This document shows positions 27,672 to 35,776 of a stretch of DNA of 64,000 bases, piece after piece (position 1 is the first letter of the stretch; every line of letters starts with the position of its first letter). Origin of the DNA: Heliorestis convoluta (GTDB taxonomy: Bacteria > Bacillota > Desulfitobacteriia > Heliobacteriales > Heliobacteriaceae); assembly GCF_009649955.1 (NCBI RefSeq), contig NZ_CP045875.1, positions 2,089,501 through 2,153,500 of the forward strand, in the 5' to 3' direction. Both the position numbers and the translations under genes were made by a program. Below the pieces are notes generated by a model. It was not told the origin of the DNA. It did not search any database and worked only from the letters and a program-made list of their open reading frames with translations.

Positions 27672-27860
27672 ATGAGGTATATGAGGGAGAAACTGGCGTT
27701 ACTTAGAAAGATAGATAGAAAAAGAAAAGCCATGTACCGAGCTGCCGAATTAGGACAAGCCTATGAAACAATTTACAAACTCTCCTGTGAATTAGATGTT
27801 TTGATTGTGGAATATATGAAAAAATACCAACAGACAGATTTGATGCAATCGGCCTGTTAA
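27672..27860 (+). CDS. Spo0E-like aspartyl-phosphate phosphatase
   Basis: A 62-residue helical protein with the Spo0E-family signature LSCELDVLIVEYMKK (S-x-E-L-D-x-L-I-x-x-Y). Such proteins dephosphorylate Spo0A-P. ATG 27672 or ATG 27681 could be the start; GATGAGG favours 27681. It stands alone among gene remnants. Confidence 0.75.
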   Translation: MRYMREKLALLRKIDRKRKAMYRAAELGQAYETIYKLSCELDVLIVEYMKKYQQTDLMQSAC

Positions 27861-27948
27861 TGATGGCTTACATAGTAATAGATCGAGCATAGAATAAATA
27901 AATCTATGCTCTTTTTCATGCCTATTTTTACGTAAAGGTGGTGTAGCC

Positions 27949-28341
27949 GTGGTTTCTACGAAATACGAAATCTCCAAACAATTCACCATGGAAAGCCCGA
28001 TCACGCCACGAACCCTCGCCATATCCGAAGCCTTTGGTATTTCCTTAGATGATGACCAGACCTTTACCGTTTACGATAACATAGCTATCACCATAACCCC
28101 CGGCGATATCGTCTACATTACAGGCGATTCAGGAAGTGGTAAGTCCATTCTACTACATGAACTAAAACAACGAATCCCTAACGGTATCAGCAACAGCGAT
28201 TTTATCATCAACTCTGACCAACCCATTATCGAAGCTGTCGGCAAAGACCTTGATGAAGCCATGTACTTCTTATCGTTGGTGGGCCTCAACGATGCTTTCA
28301 TCTTCCTCCGAAAATACAGCGAACTAAGCGATGGCCAATGA
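27949..28341 (+). pseudogene. ABC-ATPase/GNAT protein, N-terminal fragment
   Basis: 130 residues with a Walker A (YITGDSGSGKSILL) and ending at the ABC signature ELSDGQ, then stop. The Walker B and D-loop are missing. A GNAT acetyltransferase motif begins immediately after in another frame (28338 on). This suggests an ATPase-acetyltransferase gene that lost its middle. GTG 27949 has a reasonable AAAGGTGG site. Confidence 0.7.
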
Positions 28342-29096
28342 TCAGCCGAGTCGTCCTTCATCCCAAATATCGTGGCATTGGCCTTGGTAAAAAGCTGATA
28401 AAAGATACTCTGCCGTTGACAAACAAGCGATATGTAGCTTTTATTCAGTTTTTCACAGGGCAAGACTATAAGCTAGAAGAAACTATGACCATAGAGTTTC
28501 CCAAGACAGAAAATCGTCGTGCTGATGGAGTTTTTCTTATAAGCAGTACAGAAGGCGAGATAGTCTGTCATATCGAATTTCAAAGCTCTAATGATTCGAC
28601 GATACCTTATCGCACTGTTGACGTAGGTGCAATGAAGCACGAAGAGATTCTTAATCTCAGCAATCCAAAGCTGTATGCTCTATTGCCTGTCGTGGATCGA
28701 GAATATTACCAGTACAAGCCAGAAGAACACTTGAAGAAAAGTACTGAAGTGATTCTTGACAGTACATTATCTTTGGAAGAAAAAAGGAAAGTGCTATTTC
28801 AAGCTAATCTCTTAGCTGGCATAGTTCACGAAGATTCGTTGGTTAAAAAAGTCTTTGCGGAGGTGGATAAAATGATCAATCTTCAAGAGTCATCTACCTA
28901 TCGACGTATTATTAGAGAAGGACAAAAGGATGCATTAACTAAGACTTTAATACGTTTGCTTAATATTAAGTTCGGAAAATTACCAGAGTCATACGTGGAT
29001 CGTATAGAGAAGCAGGAGTATCATGCATTAGAGAATATTGCCGATAAAATATTTGAACTTGATAAACCTGAAGATTTAGACAAATATCTTAATTAA
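28338..29096 (+). CDS. Chimera: GNAT acetyltransferase motif fused to an Rpn-family nuclease/putative transposase
   Basis: 252 residues. The first about 30 (ISRVVLHPKYRGIGLGKKLI) form the acetyl-CoA-binding motif of a GNAT domain, belonging to the preceding broken ABC/GNAT gene. From about residue 35 the protein is an Rpn/YhgA-like PD-(D/E)XK nuclease: RRADGVFLI, HIEFQSS, then a DUF4351-type C-terminus (LIRLLNIKFGKLPESYVDRIE). The Rpn N-terminus (about 20 residues) is missing. The ATG overlaps the previous stop. It is a deletion-made fusion; whether it is expressed is unknown. Confidence 0.75.
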   Translation: MISRVVLHPKYRGIGLGKKLIKDTLPLTNKRYVAFIQFFTGQDYKLEETMTIEFPKTENRRADGVFLISSTEGEIVCHIEFQSSNDSTIPYRTVDVGAMKHEEILNLSNPKLYALLPVVDREYYQYKPEEHLKKSTEVILDSTLSLEEKRKVLFQANLLAGIVHEDSLVKKVFAEVDKMINLQESSTYRRIIREGQKDALTKTLIRLLNIKFGKLPESYVDRIEKQEYHALENIADKIFELDKPEDLDKYLN

Positions 29097-29264
29097 AGCA
29101 TCATAGGTACAGGTAAACTACGGCCTGTGTCTCTCTCTATCTCGACGAGTTCCTTCCTTATTATATATACGTGTATTAACGTACAAAAAATTGCAAAAAA
29201 TGAATATGCAGAGGGAGCAATGGCGAGGGCGTGTTAAACGCTTCTCGTCTTTTTTTGTTTCTTT

Positions 29265-29462
29265 CCAGATGACAACATCGTAATCACCGACCTTCGTCAA
29301 TTCAACGATTATCAGCATTTGCTTACAGCAGGTTTTAGAATCGGCCGTATATGGGCCAATGAAAAGAGTCGACGTGACATTACCCAGCAAGCCGTAAGTG
29401 ATCACGTTAACGCTGCCATTCGTAAGATAGCAACATTATATCGTCGTAAGGAGGTTGCCTAG
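29265..29462 (+). pseudogene. C-terminal gene fragment (VITDLRQ family)
   Basis: An open stretch without a start encodes DNIVITDLRQFNDYQHLL...GFRIGRIWANEKSRRD...DHVNAAIRKIATL before stopping. IVITDLRQ-N-Y resembles the C-terminal region of phage-type nucleotide kinases, but this is a guess. A diverged copy lies at about 34340-34515 and a shorter one at about 35040. Confidence 0.5.
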
Positions 29463-29603
29463 ATTATGTACGAAGTTCATAGTTTAACTTCGCCAGTGAA
29501 TGATATTTTAGATACAGGTAGGAAGAGGGTTAGGTCGTTGGTGAAGCAGGGGAAGAAGTAGGGTTGTTGTAGTTAATCGTTTGAGTTAAGGCTGTATGTT
29601 ATT

Positions 29604-29646
29604 GAAAGAGAAGCCCGTCAGAAATGATTTCTGGCTGGTTTTTAAC
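29604..29646. terminator. Dispersed terminator-like repeat, copy 1
   Basis: GAAAGAGAAGCCCGTCAG with a CAGAAAT-G-ATTTCTG stem and a following GGTTTTT. It belongs to a family of five similar sequences between 29.6 and 42.2 kb. Confidence 0.65.
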
Positions 29647-29691
29647 CAAAAAGGACTGCTTATCGCAGTCCATCTAGACAAGTATTAATTG

Positions 29692-30030
29692 CTATTTTAT
29701 TAAGTGTTCTATTTTAGTTCGTACACTTTTTAATACTTCTGTGTTCACTTTACCAAATCTTTTCCTGATGATTCTTTTTGAAAGTGTATAAACTTTGTCT
29801 GCTCTTACTGCTGATAAAACTTTAAGGGCACCCTCGTCTAAGTCTTTTTGTTCAATCAAGACTGAATAATCAAGGTCTTTTAATTTTGATGTAATAGCAA
29901 CAACAAGAACATCATCGGTTATTTGATTATAATCATCATTTGAAATAATTAGAACAGGACGTTGTTTACTACTTGTTAAGTCACTGAATGGAACTGGAAT
30001 TAAAACAATATCACCTTGTTTATGCATCAT
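29692..30030 (-). CDS. Type II toxin, PemK/MazF family mRNA interferase
   Basis: About 112 residues. The N-terminal motif GDIVLIPVPFSD, QRPVLIIS and VVAITSK, and the C-terminal RADKVYTLSKR, are typical of PemK/MazF ribonucleases. ATG 30030 overlaps the end of the upstream antitoxin gene and has GAGG before it; longer starts (30045) are possible. Together with 30020-30217 it forms a complete toxin-antitoxin operon. Confidence 0.9.
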   Translation of the reverse strand: MMHKQGDIVLIPVPFSDLTSSKQRPVLIISNDDYNQITDDVLVVAITSKLKDLDYSVLIEQKDLDEGALKVLSAVRADKVYTLSKRIIRKRFGKVNTEVLKSVRTKIEHLIK

Positions 30031-30217
30031 TCCAAACCTCATCATCTATATCATTATCCCAAAAATCAATACTACTTTCACTCGCTTTTGTTAAATCTTC
30101 TGATAAACTTTTTTCTTTTTTTGCTTTTAAATATTCAGCAAAGTCTAAGATTTTATTGACTTCTTGCTCTGGAATTTCATCAATAATTTTTAATAGTCGT
30201 TCCTTAGCAGTATTCAT
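30020..30217 (-). CDS. Antitoxin partner of the PemK/MazF toxin
   Basis: About 65 residues. The helical segment RLLKIIDEIPEQEVNKILDFAEYLKAKKE resembles the DUF2281-type antitoxin dimerisation helix. The acidic, Trp-containing tail (DFWDNDIDDEVW) is suited to toxin neutralisation. ATG 30217 has GAGGTGA at 8 nt. It is the first gene of the pair and probably autoregulates. Confidence 0.8.
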   Translation of the reverse strand: MNTAKERLLKIIDEIPEQEVNKILDFAEYLKAKKEKSLSEDLTKASESSIDFWDNDIDDEVWNDA

Positions 30218-30493
30218 GATGTTCTTCACCTCTTTCAATGAATATTTTATCTTACGAAACTCTCGTTGTTAAATAACTAGCCGTTAGCCGTCATGAGCTA
30301 AAGTTGCCTTTTACTGTTAGCCTACCGTAGGCATCGGTCAATCACCTCTTACAGCAATTGTAAACGATAATTCAGTATAAATAAAGTTCAATCGTAGAAG
30401 TCAGCCATTTATCGCCATCCCAATCTTCTCAACAGCGTTAACCTTCAACTTCTGCGAAACACATCCGTACTTCTCCATGAAGTAGTCCAAGTG

Positions 30494-30778
30494 TTAATGC
30501 CCATAAGCTCCTGTATAACCCACGTCATCCCACCGAAGGGCCAGCAGTTCACCAACTCGTAACCCCGTTCCTAGCAATAGTTGAAAAGCGATACACAGTC
30601 TGTCCTCTTTGGAGATGGCAAGGAAAGTCGCCATCTCCGTTGGACTCATATAGGCCATATCGGTGTTTTCGTTGTTATTTTCTTTTCGTGGTTTATGTAC
30701 GGTATTAGCAATGTTGACCGTTACATGACCTTCTTCAACAGCTTTTCGTAAAGCCGACCTAGCTGTAAACAGAATCAA
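30494..30778 (-). pseudogene. Tyrosine integrase fragment (middle part)
   Basis: 94 residues: ARSALRKAVEEGHVTVNIANTVHKPR, then a catalytic-domain start with TGLRVGELLALRWDDV (first catalytic Arg). There is no downstream catalytic box and the N-terminus is missing. A piece matching the next part of an integrase lies 1 kb away at 31821, in an order that a simple insertion cannot explain. Confidence 0.75.
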
Positions 30779-30990
30779 CTAAAGTTATCAAGACCCAGAA
30801 GGCTTATCGTAATAGCTGGACTCGCTTTACCGAATGGCTGGCGAAAGAGAACCCCCCACAAGACTTTTTCTCAACTTTTTAAGCCAATGCAACAGCAATC
30901 GTCAGAGGTCCAAGACGGCCTATGAACATAGGAATGACTGTTGTAGTTAATTGCTTGAGTCGTTTGAGTTAAGGCTGTAGTTATCGCTGT

Positions 30991-31034
30991 AGAAAGAGAG
31001 GCCCGTCAGAAATCATTTTTCTGGCGGGTTTTTA
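30991..31034. terminator. Dispersed terminator-like repeat, copy 2
   Basis: GAAAGAGAGGCCCGTCAG, stem CAGAAA/TTTCTG extended by CCCGT/GCGGG, then TTTTT. The preceding TAGTTAA...GTTTGAGTTAAGGCTGTA is shared with copy 1. Confidence 0.7.
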
Positions 31035-31106
31035 CGTATATGCTGTGAACTATCGCACCCATTAGTTAAACAATTATTTGGCAAAAGTGCAGACTAAAAT
31101 TATTTT

Positions 31107-31679
31107 TTATTCGGCTACTTTATGCCACTTAATATCATCAGTATTGAATACATTTGTATCCTTGGGAAGACCATAGTAAAAAAGTTTTTCCCCATCTTTA
31201 TTAAATGCAGTAGGATTAAGTAAATATATTTGTTTACTAACTGGAAACAAGAAAGTAACACGTTCTCCCATGTTAATTCTCTTACTTTTTACATTAGGCT
31301 CTACACCAACTTCTATATATGAGACTTCTTCATCGTTGGAGATGATACTTATAAAAGTTGCGTCCGTATTTCCTGTTGAGACGTTTAGAACACCAGCTGT
31401 TTGAATTTTATCTGAGCTATATGGTGTATAGGTTGATACATTACTACGATAAAAAAGCCCATCTTTTTCAGTTAATACAGTTCGGTATAACTCTTCCTTG
31501 TCACTTTTAAACAAAAAAATAAAAGATGAACCTACTTTATATTCGCCTATCAACTCTGCATCGTTCTCAAGGAAGGAATGATTTTTAGCAGAACTTACTG
31601 CCGTAAACCTAAATTCACTAATAAAAAATATAAATACGATAACCAATAAAATAGGAAGCGTAATCATTAACTTTTTCAT
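31107..31679 (-). CDS. Membrane-anchored extracytoplasmic protein, unknown
   Basis: 190 residues. A single N-terminal hydrophobic anchor (MITLPILLVIVFIFFISEF) precedes a soluble, probably beta-rich exported domain. No family is recognised. ATG follows GAGGAGATAAGG. It is single-gene, flanked by remnants, so probably accessory. Confidence 0.6.
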   Translation of the reverse strand: MKKLMITLPILLVIVFIFFISEFRFTAVSSAKNHSFLENDAELIGEYKVGSSFIFLFKSDKEELYRTVLTEKDGLFYRSNVSTYTPYSSDKIQTAGVLNVSTGNTDATFISIISNDEEVSYIEVGVEPNVKSKRINMGERVTFLFPVSKQIYLLNPTAFNKDGEKLFYYGLPKDTNVFNTDDIKWHKVAE

Positions 31680-31820
31680 ACCTTATCTCCTCTCTATATA
31701 GTAGACCCCTACAATAATAAAACTCTTGTTCCACTAAACTGCTCGTTAGTTAAATAAATGCTCGTAATCCATCATGAACATAGTAGCTTTTTGCCGATAT
31801 CTTACCGTGAATATAACTTT

Positions 31821-32009
31821 TTATCTCTTACGGCGAAGGTTTGCTTTCGCCAGGAGTTGATGAAACTTCCTCGTAAGATTCCGTTGCAATACGGCTGTTC
31901 CTTTCGACGTTGTAACCACAAAGCCTGTATCTACATTCTGTGAATCGCCACAGAAATATCTAATTTGCCTCCTGTTACGAAAACAGGGTAGGATAGGTAT
32001 ATTTCCCAT
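31821..32009 (-). pseudogene. Tyrosine integrase fragment (late part)
   Basis: About 40 residues (TGFVVTTSKGTAVLQRNLTRKFHQLLAKANL) match the segment that normally precedes the HDLRHT box of phage integrases. The frame then stops. The rest of 31680-32230 shows no supported gene. Confidence 0.55.
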
Positions 32010-32232
32010 ACCAAAAGGGGTAACGAATCAAACGTGGCCAATCTACGAAGTAGCTGGATAAGGGTCTTTTTAGTTTCATAAAAAGAGGGAGGACGGTGTC
32101 TTCCAAGTACAAAATCAGTTAACGCCTCTCTTATTGAAACAGTCGCTTGTAAAGTGGATGAATTTGTCCTAGGATAATACGTATATACTCTTGCCGGAAA
32201 CAATTCACCAGAGAATTACATAGGGGGGAAGC

Positions 32233-32502
32233 ATGAGTGATATGACGAATGGTAAAGCTATCGCTTCACTGGTACTGGGTATATTCTCCATATTATCTGC
32301 TATCTTAGTATCTATAGGACTTATACTTGGTGTTGTTGGCTTAATTCTTGGAATCTGGGGACTACAAGAAATAAAACGTCTTGAACAAAAAGGTAAGAAC
32401 ATTGCAATAGCAGGAATTGTTTGTAGTAGTATCGGTGCTATTCTACCCATATTGGCAGTTATTTTTGCGTATACGGCTTATCTGAACTATACTAATTATT
32501 AA
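32233..32502 (+). CDS. DUF4190 membrane protein
   Basis: 89 residues. NGKAIASLVLGIFSIL...GVVGLILGIWGLQEIKR...KNIAIAGIVCSSIGAILPIL is the DUF4190 two-helix pattern with a small basic loop. The start follows AGGGGGG. The function is unknown. Confidence 0.8.
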   Translation: MSDMTNGKAIASLVLGIFSILSAILVSIGLILGVVGLILGIWGLQEIKRLEQKGKNIAIAGIVCSSIGAILPILAVIFAYTAYLNYTNY

Positions 32503-32595
32503 ACTATTAGGTGTAATTAATAGCTAATGAAAATCCTCACAAAAAAAGATTCTTAAGAAAGGCATCTCCCAATACGAAATCTAATTGGAGGAAAG

Positions 32596-32766
32596 TTGAC
32601 GGAGCTGTGGAAAAGTCTATGGGATAAACCTAAATGCACTATCTGTAGCAAAGAGATCAAGGGTAATGACGTTGGCCGTCCAAGAAATCTACAAACTGGT
32701 CAACGGCAAAGAAATTGTAGGTGTTATCGTCTACGTCTATCCACTACTAGCTTTGGCAGGCCGTAA
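32596..32766 (+). CDS. Short cysteine-containing ORF, possibly a remnant
   Basis: A 56-codon frame from TTG, 4 nt after GGAGG. It encodes WKSLWDKPKCTICSKEIKGND and a CRC knuckle. CxxC plus CxC could form a zinc site. The overlapping frame after 32667 also reads as a plausible 48-aa C-terminal piece, so this region may be two joined fragments. Confidence 0.3.
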   Translation: MTELWKSLWDKPKCTICSKEIKGNDVGRPRNLQTGQRQRNCRCYRLRLSTTSFGRP

Positions 32767-32869
32767 TGTGGTAGCTGGCCTTCACGAAATGACCTCCCTC
32801 ATTTATCAATAGAATAACTGTAGTTGAATATATCCGTCCGACTTTTTGTGCACCATTTTGTCGGTTGTA

Positions 32870-32908
32870 GAAAGAGAGACCCGTCAGAAAATTTTCTGGC
32901 GGGTTTTT
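32870..32908. terminator. Dispersed terminator-like repeat, copy 3
   Basis: AAAGAGAGACCCGTCAGAAA / TTTTCTGGCGGGTTTTT hairpin with T tract. Confidence 0.75.
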
Positions 32909-32934
32909 GCAATAAAATGTTACAGCTTAAATTT

Positions 32935-33645
32935 TCATTCCATCAAGATTTCCAGCATTCTTTTTCTATTCATAAGAAATTCTCTGGTAACACGAAAATG
33001 CTCTGTTTCTTCGTAGGCAATCACAGCGATGCCTTCCTCTGAAAAGTGCATAATCGTTGCGTCAGGATAGGCCATAATAATTGGTGAGTGAGTAGCGATA
33101 ATGAATTGTGAATCCAAACCAACTAAATCATGGATTCGAGAGATCATTGCCATTTGACGAGTAGGAGAAAGTGCAGCTTCTGGTTCATCTAAGATATAAA
33201 TTCCACGACCCATAAAACGGTTCATGAATGTTGCAAAAAACGCTTCACCATGCGATTGATGATGAAGAGACTTGCCACCATACGAATCGATAATGCCAAG
33301 AACATCAACATTTGTAGAGAAATTATAAAAACTTTCTGCTCGTAAAAAGAATCCGTCTCTAGGTTTTTTTGGACTGCGGATTACTGTAAGATAACGGTGT
33401 AAATCTGAATGAGAATCCTGGGTAGAAAAGTTAAAATTCTTCGTTCCACCTTCTGGATTGAAACCAATAGCGACAGCAATAGCCTCTAATAATGTTGACT
33501 TACCTGTGCCATTTTCCCCTACAAAAAAAGTCACTTTAGGATGAAGTCTGATTTCATCTAGTTCTCGAACAGCTGGTAGGGAAAAAGGATATTCCGAATA
33601 TGAAGGTAATTCTTCTTTACGAATCCGAATACTTCGGATATACAT
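32935..33645 (-). CDS. AAA-family ATPase (ABC/SMC-like, YbbE type)
   Basis: About 236 residues. Walker A is in FFVGENGTGKSTLLEA and the signature-like region in HGEAFFATF. Walker B is YILDEPEAALSP and the H-loop IIATHSPIIMAYP. The length fits small stand-alone predicted ATPases of the AAA_23/DUF2813-like type found in defence and accessory regions. ATG 33645 gives the usual MYIRSI start; an upstream start adds 7 residues. No partner gene is seen. Confidence 0.85.
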   Translation of the reverse strand: MYIRSIRIRKEELPSYSEYPFSLPAVRELDEIRLHPKVTFFVGENGTGKSTLLEAIAVAIGFNPEGGTKNFNFSTQDSHSDLHRYLTVIRSPKKPRDGFFLRAESFYNFSTNVDVLGIIDSYGGKSLHHQSHGEAFFATFMNRFMGRGIYILDEPEAALSPTRQMAMISRIHDLVGLDSQFIIATHSPIIMAYPDATIMHFSEEGIAVIAYEETEHFRVTREFLMNRKRMLEILME

Positions 33646-33754
33646 ATCTCGCTTTTCTTCTAGCATCTATGCACCACCAAACAAATTGCAGAAAAAGGAT
33701 TCGATGTATGTACGATTTATTGTAACATATTGGGCTCAGTTTGGCATAAACGTA

Positions 33755-33797
33755 TCGGGTGGACAGGGCGTGAATCGAATATAGAATGTCGCCTCTG
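33755..33797 (-). pseudogene. Copy of the 3' end of the kinase at 38525
   Basis: About 40 bp nearly identical to 38560-38600 (kinase C-terminal TFYIRFTPCPPD) but with no kinase upstream. Confidence 0.7.
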
Positions 33798-33818
33798 AAT
33801 ATTACGGTTCCAGAGAGC

Positions 33819-34020
33819 CGCAATTCCGGTGGTAGTTGAGCCACTTCTCCGGAAAAAATGAGCCTCGAAGAGACGGGCGAAGCCCCTTGCCATTGACAGA
33901 CGGCGGTCTCGAACGGACAATCTAGGTGGCGGTGTTTGTGCGACATTGCTATAAATAATGCCAAGTACCTTAAGGGGCTCATTATCCGGAAGGGTGGCTC
34001 AAACAATCCGGAATAGTTGC
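33819..34020. mobile_element. IS21-like solo ends / MITE remnant
   Basis: TGAGCCAC...TCCGGAA...ATGAGCC (33837-33864) is inverted at 33976-34001 (GGCTCATT...TCCGGA...GTGGCTCA), with further outer similarity (GCAATTCCGG and CCGGAATAGTTGC). The pattern of repeated GTGGCTCA-type ends recalls IS21-family termini. About 110 bp lie between and no transposase is left. Confidence 0.5.
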
Positions 34021-34515
34021 TTGAAGCACGAAGAGTTTCGTAATCTCAGCAACCCAAAGCTGTATGCTCTACTGCCTGTAGTGGATCGAGAATACTATCA
34101 GGACAAGCCAGAAGAACACTTGAAGAAAAGTACTGAAGTGATTCTAGACAGTACATTATCTTTGGAAGAAAAAAGGAAAGTGCTATTTAAGCCAATCTCT
34201 TAGCTGGCATAGTTCACGAAGATTCGTTGTAATTAAAATAACACAGACATAGCTTAAATACGGCCTGTGCCTGTCTCTCTATCTCGACGAGTTCCTTCCT
34301 TATTATATATACGTGTATTAATGTACAGAAAAGTTGCAAAAACCTTCGTCAATTAAACGAATATCAGCATTTGCTTACAGCAGGTTTTAGAATCGACCGT
34401 ATATGGGCCAACGAAAAGAGTCGACGTGACATTACCCAGCAAGCCGTAAGTGATCACGTCAATGCTGCCATTTGTAAGATAGCAACACTCAATCGACGAA
34501 AGGAGGTGGCTTAGT
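34021..34515 (+). pseudogene. Second, partial copy of the Rpn gene and its downstream region
   Basis: 34021-34230 repeats about 200 bp of the Rpn coding region (28638-28840: HEE...NLSNPKLYALLPVVDREYYQ) with a single-base loss near 34193. 34240-34515 then repeats the sequence that follows Rpn (CTCGACGAGTTCCTTCC and the VITDLRQ fragment) with internal deletions. Confidence 0.8.
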
Positions 34516-34975
34516 CATTATTCCGATATGTCTCTAAGAGAGGGTGGATTTTTTTCGAGTAATAGTAAATAATTACAATCCAAGCGAAATACGAAACAAA
34601 AGTCCAACCAATGTTCCATCCATTAAAATACATAACAAGACTAAGATAATGGGCAATGGCTTCACCAGCAGTAAGTGCTGTAGGAAATAACAGAATCAGC
34701 CATAGATGGTTCATAGAACGTCTGATTAGTAAATATCCGAAGTAAGATGCTACGACAGGATAAAGTCCAAGATTAAAAGGCAGGGCACTTATTGAGACAT
34801 GATCATAAATCGGATAAAGGAGCCAGTAGCCCAAAGAAAATCCAAGCTCGTTAAAGAGAAAAGCAACAGCAGAAGCAATTGGGGCAGTCAATAAGACGAT
34901 AAATTTATCTTTTCTGTACAAAAGAAGACCAAATATCCACGGCAAAATAAAGGCAAGAACAATATTTATTATCAT
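34511..34975 (-). CDS. CBO0543-family membrane protein
   Basis: 154 residues with five hydrophobic segments. IINIVLAFILPWIFGLLLYRKDKF and the WTFVSYFAWIVIIYYYSKKIHP ending fit the CBO0543 family of clostridial membrane proteins. The function is unknown. It lies between fragments of the duplicated cassette. Confidence 0.75.
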   Translation of the reverse strand: MIINIVLAFILPWIFGLLLYRKDKFIVLLTAPIASAVAFLFNELGFSLGYWLLYPIYDHVSISALPFNLGLYPVVASYFGYLLIRRSMNHLWLILLFPTALTAGEAIAHYLSLVMYFNGWNIGWTFVSYFAWIVIIYYYSKKIHPLLETYRNND

Positions 34976-35039
34976 GTAAATTAGGTTTTCCTAAGAAAGA
35001 TAATCCATTCAAAAAACTTCTCGCCTTCTTTTGTTTCTT

Positions 35040-35147
35040 TCCAGATGATAATGTATCGTAATCACCGACCTTCGTCAATTCAAGGTGATGTGAGAGAAGT
35101 TCACAGTTTGACTTCGCCAGTGAATGATATTTTGGATACTGGTAGAA
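35040..35147 (+). repeat. Third partial copy of the duplicated cassette
   Basis: TTTGTTTCTTTCCAGATGA...CACCGACCTTCGTCAATTC and GTTTGACTTCGCCAGTGAATG...AGAAAGAG repeat parts of 29255-29320 and 29475-29525. Confidence 0.65.
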
Positions 35148-35185
35148 AGAGAGACCCGTCAGAATAATTTTCTGGCGGGTTTTTG
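35148..35185. terminator. Dispersed terminator-like repeat, copy 4
   Basis: GAGACCCGTCAGAA / TTTTCTGGCGGGTTTTT hairpin, nearly identical to copy 3. Confidence 0.75.
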
Positions 35186-35188
35186 CAA

Positions 35189-35416
35189 TCACACTGAAAT
35201 ATTCTTTAAGCCTAAAAATGCAACAGCAGGGACAGACAATGCAATATCTTTGAGGTAAATTACGTTAATACTTCGAGCAATCATCAACTCAGGCACTTGG
35301 ATAATATGTAACCGTCCTTCAATAACATCTTCTTCAACGACCATACTTGATAATACTGTAACGCCTAAATTGGCCGATACAGCTTGCTTAATGGCTTCTA
35401 AACTGCTGAACTGCAT
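35189..35416 (-). pseudogene. LysR-type regulator, C-terminal fragment
   Basis: 75 residues (SLEAIKQAVSANLGVTVLSSMVVEEDVIEGRL) match the end of a LysR substrate-binding domain. The helix-turn-helix and most of the effector domain are missing. Confidence 0.75.
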
Positions 35417-35547
35417 ATGTATTTGCAGTTATATGGGCTATTTTTAGTTTGTATTTATTGAATGATTATCTTAAGAAACACTTTCTCAAAAGTGAATACT
35501 CCCCTCCACAGTGGGGTATGGTTTGAGGTATTGTTGGCTCCCAAGTT

Positions 35548-35689
35548 TTGGGAGTTTATGTACATGGTCTTTATTTTCAGAGTTCAATAATAGAAGTAAT
35601 AAACTATGGCAGTATCGTTTTGGTAGTAATAGTCTACCTACTGATCTTAAGGAAATTTCAGAGAAATAATAAGATTGAAAAGTCTAAAC
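35548..35689 (+). pseudogene. Small membrane-protein ORF interrupted by IS66
   Basis: A short frame with one membrane segment (YGSIVLVVIVYLLILRKF) and a basic tail runs into the IS66 left end. Joining the target-site duplications restores an uninterrupted end, KIEKSKLKAMA then stop (38448-38475). The start codon is uncertain (TTG 35548). Confidence 0.5.
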
Positions 35690-35776
35690 GTAAGCGTCAA
35701 ACAGTACCCACCTTCCTAATGCAAAAAAATCCCCACCTTGAAAAACAAGATGAGGATTCCGTTAATCTCTAAATTC

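Noticed and set aside
31931-32203. 90-codon minus-strand ORF near the integrase scrap
   Set aside because: No ribosome site or recognisable family; likely part of decayed DNA.
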